Below are positions 49,046 to 60,387 of a stretch of 64,000 nt of DNA, piece after piece (the stretch's first letter is position 1; the number at the start of each line of letters is the position of its first letter). A program made the translations under genes and the position numbers. The stretch is taken from assembly GCA_035578155.1 (NCBI GenBank), contig JAPWDM010000005.1:51900454-51964453 (forward strand). Reading direction: 5' to 3'. The DNA is from Brachynemurus nebulosus (lineage: Eukaryota > Arthropoda > Insecta > Neuroptera > Myrmeleontidae). Under the pieces are notes generated by a model. The model saw nothing but the letters and a program-made list of their open reading frames with translations, was not told where the DNA came from and searched no databases.

Positions 49046-49503
49046 TAGTGATGAGCAAATGCAAGACCAAGACCAAGACTTGGCAGTCTTGGTCTTGGTC
49101 TTGTTCTTGCATTAAGAATCTTGGTCTTGCTAGGGCAGTTTGAGTCTTGGTCTTGGTCTTGGTCTTGCAAAATGCAGTCTTGGTCTTGGTCTTGGTATTG
49201 GTCTTGCACTTTCTTGCATTTTTTTATTACCGAATTTTTTCCTTCTAAAATCAGAATTTTCTCTCTTTACGGTATTAATTATACTTTCCAACTATTTAAA
49301 TAGTTTAGCAAGAGTCTTGCTTTTTTCTTACTTTTGTCTTGGTCTTGCTCACTTGAGTCTTGGTATTGGTCTTGCAGCCATACTTATAGTCTTGGTCTTG
49401 GTCTTGCTCTTGGTATACATAGACTTGGTCTTGGTCTTGGTCTTGCAAAAAATGCAAGACCAAGACAAGACTGCAAGACCAAGACTAATTTTGCTAATCA
49501 CTA
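49046..49503. mobile_element. hAT-type TCTTGG element, copy A
   Basis: TAGTGATGAGCAAA at the left and TTTGCTAATCACTA at the right form the terminal repeats. GTCTAGAG is perfectly duplicated on both sides (49038-49045 and 49504-49511), an 8 bp hAT-style target duplication. Nearly all the rest is (TCTTGG)n or (CCAAGA)n in switching orientation, around an AT-rich spacer (CCTTCTAAAATCAGAATTTT, ACTATTTAAATAGTTT). No transposase. The hexamer arrays yield artefact frames of alternating residues. Confidence 0.9.
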
Positions 49504-49849
49504 GTCTAGAGAAATGAAACTAGGCTCAAAATTTTAAGCAAATAAGTAAACGAAATGTTTAATTTTTGTTGTTTGAAAATGGCATTATTGAGAGCAGTAT
49601 TGTTCAAATATGGAGTGATTCAAAATTTCGCTCGGAACAAAACAGTTTGTTGAAGAACGTAGGGCCCCTGTTATGGTATATTTAGAGTTTGTAGGTACTA
49701 TATTTGTACCTAAAATTTATATTTCTCCTATCCTCTTTCTCATCTTGCCCCCTTCTGTTTTGTTGACTAGTGACGGGTTCGATATAAAATCCCATGAATA
49801 GTTTTATTTGAATGTTAATCTCAACTGGCAGCCTTTACAAAATATAAAA

Positions 49850-50000
49850 GTGAGAGAAACATAAAATTTGGTATATGTATACGCAACCATATTAGTAGAT
49901 ACTAGTAAATAATTCGAATTATATTTCATTCGGTTTTTTAAATAACTTCAAGAATCCGACTCTTAAAAAGATACGATTTGCCCACTAATACCAGTAAGAT
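49850..50000. repeat. Dispersed repeat, partner at 39.13 kb
   Basis: Ordered similarity to 39130-39290: GTGAGAGAAACATAA, GCAACCATATTAGTA, ATACTAGTAAATAATTCGAA, TCAAGAATCCGACTCTTAAA, GCCCACTAATACC. Confidence 0.6.
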
Positions 50001-50069
50001 GAGAGTAATGATGCTTAAAAGATTTCAAAACCTTTACATGCTTTGTATAGTATAATCTTATTTTTAAAA

Positions 50070-50250
50070 ACTTAAAATGATTCATTTCAAAAATAAAATT
50101 TTGTGACATATGAGTTATTGTAATTTCTACTATCCTTTTTCAATATATTAGATAGTAGATCTTATGAGAGATAGCTATATTAGGAGTTTGTCCAAAACAA
50201 ATTTATGTGAATGAGTCATTTTCAGTTGTCGTTCTTTTCACTACAATTTT
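50070..50250 (-). repeat. Dispersed repeat, partner at 20.6 kb
   Basis: The inverse complement matches 20645-20835 (see there). Confidence 0.7.
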
Positions 50251-50254
50251 TGTA

Positions 50255-51330
50255 ATATAAATGAATTAGTAAAATATATCTTAAGATCATATGATATATG
50301 AAAAAATTTGGTGTTATTGCATATTCAAATTCGAAGTTTCAACCGTTTTCAAAACATTTTACATACATTAACCTATTTTTGGATTCTGTTTACTATTAAT
50401 CGCTCTGGTGTAAATGAGCTATAAGAATTCTCGTAGGCATATTTATAATCACAGACACTTTATATTCCAGTTACCTTTCGTCTTTAGATACCTACATTTT
50501 TGTAAATTCAATTTTTTTATCGAAAAATGTCCTTTACAAATTTAATATAATATTTATTTAGCCAATTAAACTCTATCAACGATTTATTTACCGAGATTAT
50601 CATCCGCATCGACTACGATTGATTTCCCATTGGAGTCCCAACACTGCACTGAGCAGTGGCTGGGTAGCAGCCAGCAACTAATTTACATTATTTTGAGGGC
50701 ATTATTTACGATACACAATTGAAATGGTGGCATTTTCTAAAACGAATATTAACTGTTTGTCGCTAGATACGATGTAATGGTACGCGGTAGTTATATAATT
50801 TCAATCTGAATGTTACACAATGCTGGGTAATGTGCAGTTAATAAATTATGGATCAGAAGTGGCTAGTTGCGGGATGCATGACACTGTATAACATATTAAA
50901 CAACAAAACAAGTGCAGTGGCTACCATATAATATATTACAGTTTTGTTTTCATATAAATAAAATATCTCAGGAGAGACATTAACCAAAATTACAATAATA
51001 AATTTCAACATTTCAACAAAAATTTTTTTTTATTTTAGCTTTTTTTATAATTTTAATTTTTTAATGTTATATATAGGTGCCTAGTTAGTTAGTCACCTAT
51101 GACTATGTATTATATATAGATGTAAAATATGTTGGTATGATCAAATTGAAGATAATTTATTAGTCTGATTTAGATTATTTACAAAATTTTTTTTCTTTTA
51201 TCAATGTATTAAAATTTAATGTAAAATAAAATAAATATTTTTTTATATTAACAATTAAAATATTTAATGAAAGATCAATCATATCATTTAATTGATAAAC
51301 TGTTGATTATTGTAGATTTTTAATCATTTT
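50255..51330. other. Interval without recognised gene
   Basis: AT-rich. A slightly more GC-balanced patch near 50590-50700 holds no ORF or RNA that I recognise. Confidence 0.4.
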
Positions 51331-51751
51331 CTATAATTGTATAAAAATCACATAGTGATTGAAAATTCATTAAATTGGATCGGCTATAGTGATGAGCAAA
51401 ATTACACAGAAAAAAAAAACTCACTGTATATTACAAAAACGTGAATTAACATTACAAAATTTTTACTCCAATAGAACCCTTTAGTAATATTACAAAACCA
51501 CTTTTATTAAAAATTTGATTACTAAAACTTTTGTAATTATCACAAATACTTATTTTTGTGAATAAAACTCAATGTATGTTTTATTGAACATTTAATAAAC
51601 GTTGTTATAATTACTAAATGGAATTTGTAATAGGTATGATTTATTTATTAATAATACTAAATTTTATAGTAAATTTTACTATATTTTTTTGTTGTAGTTA
51701 CAAATTACCCCTGTAAATATTATTAAGGATATTTGTGAAGGAAAGGAACTT

Positions 51752-51870
51752 ATTGGATATACTTTGATAATTAATGTAAAAAAGAAAGCAGATGTGACTA
51801 TATGTACAAAATTCAAACTTCACATCTATTTTACACTGCATTACATTAATTATCAAAGTACATCCAGTTA
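51752..51870. repeat. Inverted repeat inside the 2.2 kb element
   Basis: TGGATATACTTTGATAATTA at the left is mirrored by TAATTATCAAAGTACATCCA at the right, with further pairing (AGATGTGA / TCACATCT). Confidence 0.8.
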
Positions 51871-52111
51871 GTCCCTATAAAATAAGAAAAATTTTATTTT
51901 ATATAAATGAATTTATTAATTAATTAATACAAAAAAATAAAAAGTTAAGTTAAAATTTTTTAACTTACAGGAGATATGACATGTGCTTTAGAAATAATTT
52001 TAACATATTTTTATATTCAGAACTAATAATAAACTTTCATTGAAAGATGTAACTGTAGTCCAATATTTAATTACATCTTCAAAATCCAGTGAAAAAAACA
52101 AAACAAAAACA

Positions 52112-52455
52112 AGCATGTTGTTTATCTGTAAAAAAAGCATATTTTACTAAAATATGAAACATAAAAAATGTCTAACTAAATAATAAAAGACTTACTTGAA
52201 TTTGAAAAAGAATGCTTTTAATATGCTAGTAATTTACTTAATTGAGTTGTTTCACATATAGTCGAATAATGGATTACATATTCGATTCAGAATCAGAGTG
52301 AAAAGGAGAAAAAAGAGTAGCATGTTTTCAATCTGTAAAAAAAGAATATTTTACTAACTAAAATATGAAGCTTAAAATAATGTCTAACCAAAAAATGAAC
52401 CCTTACTTGAATTTGAAAAGAAATGCATTTAATTTGCTAGTGCTTTATAAATTTC
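52112..52455. repeat. Tandem duplication inside the 2.2 kb element
   Basis: AGCATGTT...TCTGTAAAAAAAG, ATATTTTACTAA, TACTTGAATTTGAAAA and AATGC-TTTAAT-TGCTAGT occur twice with a ~207 bp offset (units at 52112 and 52319). Confidence 0.8.
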
Positions 52456-54097
52456 TGAACTGAAGGAACTTTTTTTTTCGTTATAAAAAAGTTTAATTTA
52501 ACTGCAAATTTATACTACTTTTTCCATAATGTCCAAAATTGCTTTTAGTATCTGAAAAAAAAGAGATTAAATTTTAATAGGAATAGTATTAATATTTGTG
52601 GTCAAAAAATAATTTATGAAAATACTTACTAGCCAATATCTATTAGATTTTCGATAATAAAACCATTAACAAGTTTACCTCCCATATTTCTAACGTTCAA
52701 ACAATTTTAAATTCAGATTGTATACTATATTTTTCATAAACTCTTGTCAGCTTGTAATAAATATTTATGATGATGGACGCTATTCTAAGAATCAAAGAAT
52801 TCGTTTATACTGCGCTTGCGTCAGTTATTTATTACAAAACTTTTTGTTGTAATTACAAAACTCTGTTTTTAAATGATAAATTAAACAACTTTGTGACAAT
52901 CACTAAATTATTTTGTCATTTAAATTTTTAAATTACTCAAATATACTATCAAAATATTTTTTGTTATTAGAAATGTTTTTGTTACATTTGCAAAATTTTG
53001 TCTTAAAAATAACAGTAAGAATTAATAAATCGTAGTAGAGGCTAGAGGCAAGTTTTGTAACAATATTAAAATTTTAGTTAAAACAACAAAAACTGAAGAA
53101 CAGAAATAGCTTTGTAAATATTATCAGGGCTTCTTTAAATGCATACATATAAGTATTATGAACGGTTACAAAATACCACTTAAACGTATCAGCTTGTCAA
53201 CTCTGCACAAGTGTCATTTAATTATTGCAAAAATTTTCGTTTTAATTACAAAACAGATTTTTACTTTAAGCATGCGCATTTTGATTTTTAAAACAGTGTT
53301 ATAATTACAAATATTTTTGTTATATTTATTTAAAATATTTAATAGAACTGTAATTAATGCTACAAAAATATACTACTAAACTTTTTTTTCGTTATTACAA
53401 AAGTTTTTGTAATATTTGCAAAATTTTATATTAAAACTAAGAGTACACATTAATAAAACGCAATTTGTAGTATTAATAAAACTTATATCAATCACTGGAA
53501 GCGAGTTTCGTTACAATTACTAAAATTTTAGTTCTAACAACAAAAACTGAATACTAAAAGCGGTTTTGTAAATAAAATCACTGTTTTTTTTTCTGTGTAG
53601 TCTTGGTATTGCATTTCTTGCAAGACCAAGACCAAGACCAAGACTATGTATACCAAGAGCAAGATCAAGACCAAGACCAAGACTATGTATACCAAGAGCA
53701 AGACCAAGACCAAGACTATAAGTATGGCTGCAAGACCAATACCAAGACTCAAGTGAGCAAGACCAAGACAATAGCAAGAAAAAAGCAAGACTTGCTAAAT
53801 TATTTAAATAGTTTAAAAGTATAATTAATACCGTAAAGAGAGAAAATTCTGATTTTAGAAGGAAAAAATTCGCAAATAAAAAAATGCAAGAAAGCGCAAG
53901 AATCTTTAGCAATACCAAGACCACGACCAATACCAAGATTACATTTTGCAAGACCAAGACCAAGACCAAGACCAAGACTCAAACTGCTCTAGCAAGACCA
54001 AGACTCAAACTGCTCTAGCAAGACCAAGACCAAGATTCTTAATGGAAGACCAAGACCAAGACTGCCAAGTCTTGGTCTTGGTCTTGCATTTGCTCAT

Positions 54098-54168
54098 CAC
54101 TATAGGACTCGAACCGAGGATCCTTGATAAGCGCCTTGTCACTAGGCCATTGATCGCTATTCACTCTC
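54098..54168 (-). repeat. tRNA-like SINE head, interrupted
   Basis: On the minus strand an A-box-like TGGCCTAGTGAC (54138-54149) and a consensus B box GGTTCGAGTCC (54105-54115) are 22 nt apart, the spacing of a tRNA-type pol III promoter. The 3' continuation GCCGATCC is found across the hAT copy B, at 51377-51387. Stem pairing is poor, so it is a tRNA-derived SINE or pseudogene rather than a functional tRNA. Confidence 0.55.
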
Positions 54169-54259
54169 TATAATGCGAGAAGCAGTTATTTTAGTTTCAA
54201 TATTATCGAGTACTTGTGAACATTACTAAGAATGGCGAACTTTTGTTCGTATTTAAACA

Positions 54260-54423
54260 TATCGTCAGCTGAGTATTGGTTTGTACCAAATTAGTCTTTA
54301 AAAAAAAATTTTTCTGATAGTGGTTTCTGCTTCCTCAATGCCGAAAACTAACAAGACAACTATCTAGAAAAAATGTTGAAAAAGTTGAGTTGGTACAAAC
54401 CAATAGGTACTCAGCTGACGATA
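54260..54423. mobile_element. 164 bp fold-back element
   Basis: TATCGTCAGCTGAGTA + TTGGTTTGTACCAA at the left is mirrored by TTGGTACAAACCAA, a 4 nt insert, and TACTCAGCTGACGATA at the right. A small MITE between the two tRNA-like sequences. Confidence 0.8.
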
Positions 54424-54521
54424 GGTACCCGTACATAAATATTCATAAACTTACTTAGAGTATAGCTCAACTAAAACTTTCAAGTAAACTCACGATTTGA
54501 AACACACAATTTACTAGTAGT

Positions 54522-54600
54522 AAATCGGTGGCCTAATGGTAAGTAGCTTGACTGATTATCAAGATTCTTTGGTTTTAGTCTCAACCGATCCACAGTTTGA
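54522..54600 (+). repeat. Second tRNA-like SINE head
   Basis: TCGGTGGCCTAATGGTAAGT (A-box-like) is followed by TTATCAAGATTCTTTGGTTT (degenerate B box) and CAACCGATCC. ATCGGT and ACCGAT could close an acceptor-like stem. It shares GGCCTARTG, TTATCAAGRATYCT and CCGATCC in order with the minus-strand copy. Too degenerate for a functional tRNA. Confidence 0.5.
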
Positions 54601-54601
54601 T

Positions 54602-56000
54602 AATTTTTTTAGTGACTCTATTTTATCAGTTTTAATTTTACCTAATATTCCAGATAATTATGTTGTTAAGAAAATCCTCATTATAAGAGTATCGAATTTT
54701 TTTTTCATAGGTAAATAAAATATGGATATCCCAAAGCCTTACTTAAAAATTTTCATATTTAAAAAAAAAATAAATAAATTTTCAATTAAAACCAGTTTTA
54801 TTTTTATTTGTTACGTAACTTTATTTATTTAGAAGGTTAAATATTTTAGCATTAGAAATTAAATGAAAAGAAACAAACCGTCAATTAACATTTTTCAACT
54901 AACGAACAACAAAAGGTCAATTTTTTGAACCTATTATATTCTGATAAGCGGCCGCGGCGAATCGCATTGCTGTAATGCTGTAATACACGATTGTTATGTC
55001 GTGCCGACTGACGTCAATTCATGGTTGACCATGATAATTTTAAATAGGATTTTTTTCCACCAAAAATAATTCTAATTTTTGATAAATTTTCCATTTTATT
55101 TTAATTGATTTATTAAATATAATTTTTTTTTAATTGCTAATATTAAGATTTTCATCATTTTCATTTTTCATATATAGACAATTATACGAAAATAAAATGT
55201 CTATAGGTATTGATGGTCATTAATCTAATTTTGACGAAATTTTTAAATTAAAAGATTCTGCTTGGAAAAAACCATAGACCATATTATACTAAAGATAAGT
55301 AGAGAAAACACTTTCATTAATTTCAGACGTATTAAAATATTCATATTTTCTTTTCGTAACAATTATTTTTTACGGCCAAAAGAATTTTGTTATCAAAATT
55401 TGTAACAGGGGTAAGTAATCTGCTTTGGCCGTCTTTGTTTTAGGAATAAAATTAACAACAGTTAAGATTCGCCCTGTAGTTCAGCAAAATAAATTGAATA
55501 TTTTCACACTCCCCATAGGGGTTAGGTTAAAGTAAGAGACAAACTAGTATTTCTGGTGGAATACTAGTAATTCGGGTATTCTCGAAGTTTTCGATATTAC
55601 AACCGGTGTATATATATATATATATATAAAGTATATTTTGCCATATTTTCCTGAGATAACCTTCAGGCATCATTCTTATCTTGGCGTCTGAAATATTTTC
55701 TATCTCTCTTATAATTTTATTCATATTACATAATCAAACAGAGATAACCAGTATCATTTTTTGCCTAGCATAGCTACTTGCTCCTTTTACATCATAACGG
55801 ATATTTCATTGTGAAAATATTATATTTATCGATTGGTGTCTATTTTCAACATGGTGTGAGTAAAAACGGGGGAAGCAGCTTTTAGGGTATGGACGTATTT
55901 GATAAATTAGACTGGCACATCTTTATACGCAGATAACTACTAATGAAGGTGTACGTTTGTATATGTGTATGTACATCATATACGTTTGTGTATGTAGGTG
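54602..56000. other. AT-rich interval, no gene seen
   Basis: Contains a short (TA)n at 55609-55627 and a NotI-like GCGGCCGCGG patch near 54949. Frames are short and without domains. Confidence 0.4.
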
Positions 56001-56043
56001 TATATACACCCCCGACAGAAAGTTTAAGACCATTTCAATATTT

Positions 56044-56472
56044 AGCGAATTTCCAGAATGGTATTCAGCTATTACAGCCACTGTCATGGCGCGACTTGAG
56101 CCCGGGACTATGGCAGAAATTTTTCTTGAGGTCCCTAGAAACCGAAAATAATATTCACTAATAACCTTTGAACGAAATGCCCTAGGTTTACGAAATTTGG
56201 TAAACATGTTGGAAGTCCGAAACCGTTGGACAAGTTCGTTAGCCACGTCCGATGCCAAGAACATGGTTATTGTTCTTGAAAAAAATTACTTTTTGCCAAA
56301 ATTTTCATTTATTAAAAAATTTTTGTGAAATTTTTTTACACCATTTAAAAGAGGAGAAAAATTACATAAAAAGGTCTTTAAACTATTATTCTATGTCAAC
56401 TAGTTTCCGAGAAAAAATAATTTTTATAAACGGCAATTCGCTGTGTTATGCAGGATGCTGCGACAGGGGTAT
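56044..56472 (+). mobile_element. Helentron-like copy without (TA)n
   Basis: AGCGAATTTCCAGAATGG, CAGCCACTGTCATGGCGCGA, GAGGTCCCTAGAAACCG, a very short central join, GAACGAAATGCCCTAGG, GTTGGAAGTCCGAAACCG, the 3' GCAATTCGCT repeat and GACAGGGGTATA. It has both tips but has lost the microsatellite. Inserted in the left arm of the Tc1-like element. Confidence 0.7.
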
Positions 56473-56599
56473 ACCTATAATTATGTAAGTATAATTATAT
56501 GAACGAATGTGTTTGTTGTACAACAGGATAGTAGATTGCATATACTCATATACATACATAATATGTATATGTTTATATGTTACTTATATGCCATTTTTT

Positions 56600-56976
56600 A
56601 AGGTTCCGAAGAAAGTCCTATTTTTTAGAGCTCCGAAAGAAATCTCCCGAGACTAAAATATAAATTTGTTTTGAGGTCCCTAGAAACCGAAAATAATATT
56701 CATTAAAATTTATATATTATATTTATATTTAGTCCCATACCGTTGGACAAGTTCGTTAGCCAGTCATGTCGGATGCCTGGAACATGGCTTTTTGGTTATT
56801 TCCCGTGAAAAAGATTAGCTTTTACCAAAATTTTTCCAAGTTAAAAAATTTTTGCGACATTTATTTACACCATTAGAAAGAGGAGGAAAAATCACTTAAA
56901 AGGGTGAAAAATCCCAGAAGAACGGATTTTTATAAACGGAAGTTCGCTATGTTATGCAGGTTGCTGTGACAGGGGT
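56600..56976 (+). mobile_element. Second Helentron-like copy, 5' tip missing
   Basis: The GTTTTGAGGTCCCTAG block, a short TA-rich join, CCGTTGGACAAGTTCGTTAG, GGAACATGGCTTTTTGG, the GGAAGTTCGCTATG repeat, GCAGGTTGCTGTGACAGGGG and TATT. Its 3' tip marks the return to host sequence at 56977, so the two copies form one composite insertion. Confidence 0.65.
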
Positions 56977-57232
56977 ATTTGTTTAAATGGTTTTATCTAT
57001 GCAATGAAAACTTTAATTTAAACAACGTTGTGTATAAGATTTGATTACACATTTAGCTTCAAATCCATCCACTTGTTTAGATTATTTAGGCATTTCTTTG
57101 ACGATCACGTCACATTAAAGAGTAAAAGTGAATATATTCTCTATTTTTTTTTAAAAACTGAAATATAACATTTTTAATAGATTAAAATTGTTTTCTCTTA
57201 ATTAATGTTTCTATTATATTAACACTATGAAG

Positions 57233-57673
57233 CCCGGGCACTTTTATAGTAAACTTCCCCGGAAGTCGGTAATATTTAAATAAATAACGTTATATAAATA
57301 AATACATAAAATAAAATGATTCAAACACTGAATAAATTCAACACAGTTCAACATGTATGTATAAAATTGTAAACATACGTACGTGATACGTATATGCTAC
57401 ATATACACTGACATTCAAATCAATTTTATTTAAAAATATAAATTATATTTTTTATGTATTTTTTGTTTATCTTAAAATTTTTCATACATAGAAACCAAAA
57501 GAGTAGTGTGTATTGGTATGTATTTGTGTGAGTAGGAACACATTCGTGTGATGAATGATGATAAACATCGTACACATAATGCGTAACCAACTAATCAATT
57601 AATCATTGATCGCAGTCGGCCTCTGGGGATGTTTTGTTTGGTTTCGGATGCCGAAGCCATGGGACTGAAAGTG
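57233..57673. mobile_element. piggyBac-like 441 bp element
   Basis: CACTATGAAGCCCGGGC at the left and inverted CACTTTCAGTCCCATGG at the right, flanked by TTAA (57229-57232 and 57674-57677). The opposite arm of the surrounding fold-back reads ATATTAAACAACA without interruption, so the target was a single TTAA that was duplicated on insertion. This is the piggyBac hallmark. Non-coding derivative. Confidence 0.85.
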
Positions 57674-58591
57674 TTAAACAACACATTTTTAGCTTTCTAA
57701 CGATCACCGAGAAATTTCCGTACGATTATTAGTTACAAAGTTATGAACAGTCAAAGTTTAGAACAGTCAAAGAGCTCTACTCTTTGAATTACTATAACAA
57801 AAACTTTAGGACCTAATAGCACTATATATTATATATTTTGGTCCTAAACTTTTTGACGATATTACATATCTTTATAGAAATAGTGTTTTATGTTTATATC
57901 CCTGCAATTTCGGCAAAATAAATGAGAGAGCGTTGATTTAAAAACAAAATTAAAGCGCAGAATTTCTACTTTCAGAATTTTTCCTTAAAATTATTTACGT
58001 TTTACTGTTTTTGATTTATGGTCAAAAGAAACTTGATATAGGAATTTAAAATGGAATTTTTACGTTCAAAGCCCACTATTAGTTCGAAGAATTTTTTTTT
58101 TCAATTAATTTTAATATTAAATTCGAAAAGATCACTTTCTTGCCTTTAATTTCGTTTTTTTTCATCGCTGTACGACAATTTTTAACCGAGTTATAGTAAT
58201 TCAAAGAGTAGAGCACACACTAAACTTTGACTGTTCATAACTTCGTAACTAATCATCGTACGGAAATTTCTCGGTGGTCGTTAGAAAGCTAAAATTATGT
58301 TGTTTAATATGATAGAAACGTTAATTTTAAAAGAAAACAATTTTTATCTATTAAAAAAGTTATACGATGTTTCAATTTTTTTTAAAAATAGAGAATATTC
58401 ACTTTCACTCTTTGATGTGAAGTGATCGTCAAAGAAATGCCTAAATAATCCAAACAAGTGCATAGATGTGAAGCTAAATGTGTAATCAAATCCTAAACAC
58501 AACGTTGTTTAAATTAAAATTTTCATTGCGTAGATAAAACCATTTTAGAAAAAAAAATTAAAGTGGTCTTAAACTTTCTGTCGGGGGTGTA

Positions 58592-59890
58592 TGTATATGT
58601 GTATATAGAATTATAGATTATAGAAGATAACATTATTTGTGTATTGTCAATGGCTTGCTACGTTTTATAGATTAGTAGGTCACCAATTTTAGTGTGTCTG
58701 ATTATGAATATAATTATACATATTATTAATATTTATTAATAAAACACGATTTTGTAAATAAATATGAAAATTATTTACATAAATATTTTGTATCGTAAAA
58801 TCTTTTTAAAGCAATTACTATCCATAGTATCTCAAATTACAAACCTCTCTCTCCCGTCACTCTCCCGAAACGATTTCTTTGTTCAAAGATTAAAAATTTC
58901 TATTTTTCTTCTTTAAATCAAAAAAATATAAGTATTATTGTTTCAAAAAATTATCTTTTTAGAAATAAAATAATATTTTTTACAGTTTCGGCCGAAACCG
59001 AAACCGAAGTTTATTTAGACATGTTAAAATTTCAATTGTATGCTGAAATCTATAGTGTACCTATGTACCAGACACACACTCGTCCGAACGAAATGCGACA
59101 ATTCACAAACACTAAGCTTTGGTACGGCCCAAGTTTCGGCTAATTTTTGGCCGAAACTAGATTTTTTGGCCGAAGCTGGCCGAAATCGAAACCGAATAAT
59201 CGGTCGATCACTATATTTTTTCGACTTTTTTCAGTAGTAATAGAAATATTTCCTTAAATCGAGAGAATATTTTGATTTTTGAAATAACAAAGCATTCTTT
59301 ACTTTAACAGAAAAAATCAAAAAATATTTTAATCTGAAAAAAATCGATTATCGAAATTTTGGTAGTTGAATAACATTTTTAAAGAGCTTTTTAATAATGT
59401 TAATAAAAAATCGGTTTAAAGCTCAGAGTACAGAGATAACGCAACTATCTCTCTCATGTAATCTGCAGTGTGCAGTTCTGTGCAAGTTAGGCTTCTTAGT
59501 AGTCACGCACTCCGTAGCAGTGGATGAGTGTACGTCAATCACAAGTCAATTGATTTGATTGTTGTTGGCATTGTTACAATCCCCACACGGAGCCACATAC
59601 ACGCGTTGTGTATATATGCATGTATGCGACACCACACCTCCAATCACTCACATAAAGACAGATCATCGCACAAATACAAACTAAACCCAATGCACGTATA
59701 TAACATATTTTCTATCCTTTACTGGTTACACTGGTTTCAGTAGTACAGAGATAGATATGTTGTCTCTGGTCCTCTGTGGTTCAAAGAGGTAGGAGTTTAA
59801 GGGGTTGGTTGCAGAAGATTGCCATGTTAGTCATAGTAGTTCACCTCCATTCTTCAAAATCCGTTTCGACAAATTTTAATCATCTGTTAC
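58592..59890. other. Interval with hAT-like terminus, no gene seen
   Basis: Near 58985-59215 GGCCGAAACC/CGAAACCGAA motifs are clustered and end in GGTCGATCACTA, inverted TAGTGATCGACC, a hAT-like terminus without a visible partner. 59400-59720 is more GC-balanced but has no recognised ORF. Confidence 0.4.
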
Positions 59891-59899
59891 AGTTCCAAA

Positions 59900-60379
59900 T
59901 AGTGATGAGCAAATGCAAGACCAAGTCCAAGGCTTGGCAGTCTTGGTCTTGGTCTTGTTCTTGCATTAAGAGTCTTGGTATTGGTCTTGCTAGAGAAGTT
60001 TGAGTCTTGGTCTTGGTCTTGGTTTTGCAAAATGCAGTCTTGGTCTTGGTCTTGGTCTTGTTATTGCTAAAAAATCTTGCACTTTCTTGCATTTTTTTAT
60101 TAGCGAGTTTTTGTCTTCTAAAATCAGAATTTTTACTATCTTTACGTATTAATTATACTTTCAAACTATTTAAATAGTTTGGCAAGAGTCTTGCTTTTTT
60201 CTTGCATTTGTCTTGGTCTTGTTCACTTGAGTCTTGATATTGGTCTTGCAGCCATATTTATAGTCTTGGTCTTGGTCTTGCTCTTGTTATACATAGTCTT
60301 GGTCTTGGTCTTGGTCTTGCAAAAAAAATGCAAGACCAAGACAAGACTGCAAGACCAAGACTAATTTTGCTCATCACTA
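59900..60379. mobile_element. hAT-type TCTTGG element, copy C
   Basis: TAGTGATGAGCAAA...TTTGCTCATCACTA, flanked by a perfect 8 bp duplication GTTCCAAA (59892-59899 and 60380-60387). Hexamer arms and the central AT spacer are as in copy A, in the same orientation. Confidence 0.92.
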
Positions 60380-60387
60380 GTTCCAAA

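Larger units (their letters stand above)
51405..53597. mobile_element. 2.2 kb TA-flanked element nested in copy B
   Basis: The ends CACAGAAAAAAAAAACTCAC and (inverted) CACAGAAAAAAAACAGTG are flanked by TA (51403-51404 and 53598-53599). The body is extremely AT-rich and studded with ATTACAAAA/TTTTGTAAT motifs, densest near both ends. It contains an inverted repeat (51752-51870) and a tandem duplication (52112-52455). No transposase frame is visible. A large non-autonomous Tc1/mariner-like element is the simplest reading. Confidence 0.75.
51387..54102. mobile_element. hAT-type TCTTGG element, copy B, interrupted
   Basis: Same TIR as copy A: TAGTGATGAGCAAAATTA at 51387-51404 and TTTGCTCATCACTA ending at 54102, in reverse orientation. 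It is split after TA at 51404 by a 2.2 kb element; the hexamer body resumes at 53600. Without the insertion it is about 0.5 kb. It sits inside a tRNA-like SINE sequence. Unlike copies A and C, its two flanks share only TA. Confidence 0.85.
56007..58589. mobile_element. Tc1-like fold-back element with nested insertions
   Basis: The ends CACCCCCGACAGAAAGTTTA and its inverse complement, TA-flanked, have the style of Tc1 ends. The two arms are about 400 bp each: left 56007-56043, 56977-57232 and 57678-57805; right 58195-58589. Shared wording includes GCATTTCTTTGACGATCAC, TTTCTAACGA, GAGAAATTTCCGTACGAT and TCAAAGTTTAG. The left arm is cut by a Helentron-like pair and by a piggyBac-like element; the right arm is intact. 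The loop has no transposase. Confidence 0.85.

Noticed and set aside
49012..49517. Several 60-125 codon frames with alternating residues
   Set aside because: They read the TCTTGG/CCAAGA hexamer in different frames; the same artefacts occur at 53520-54173, 59776-60364 and 61833-62197.
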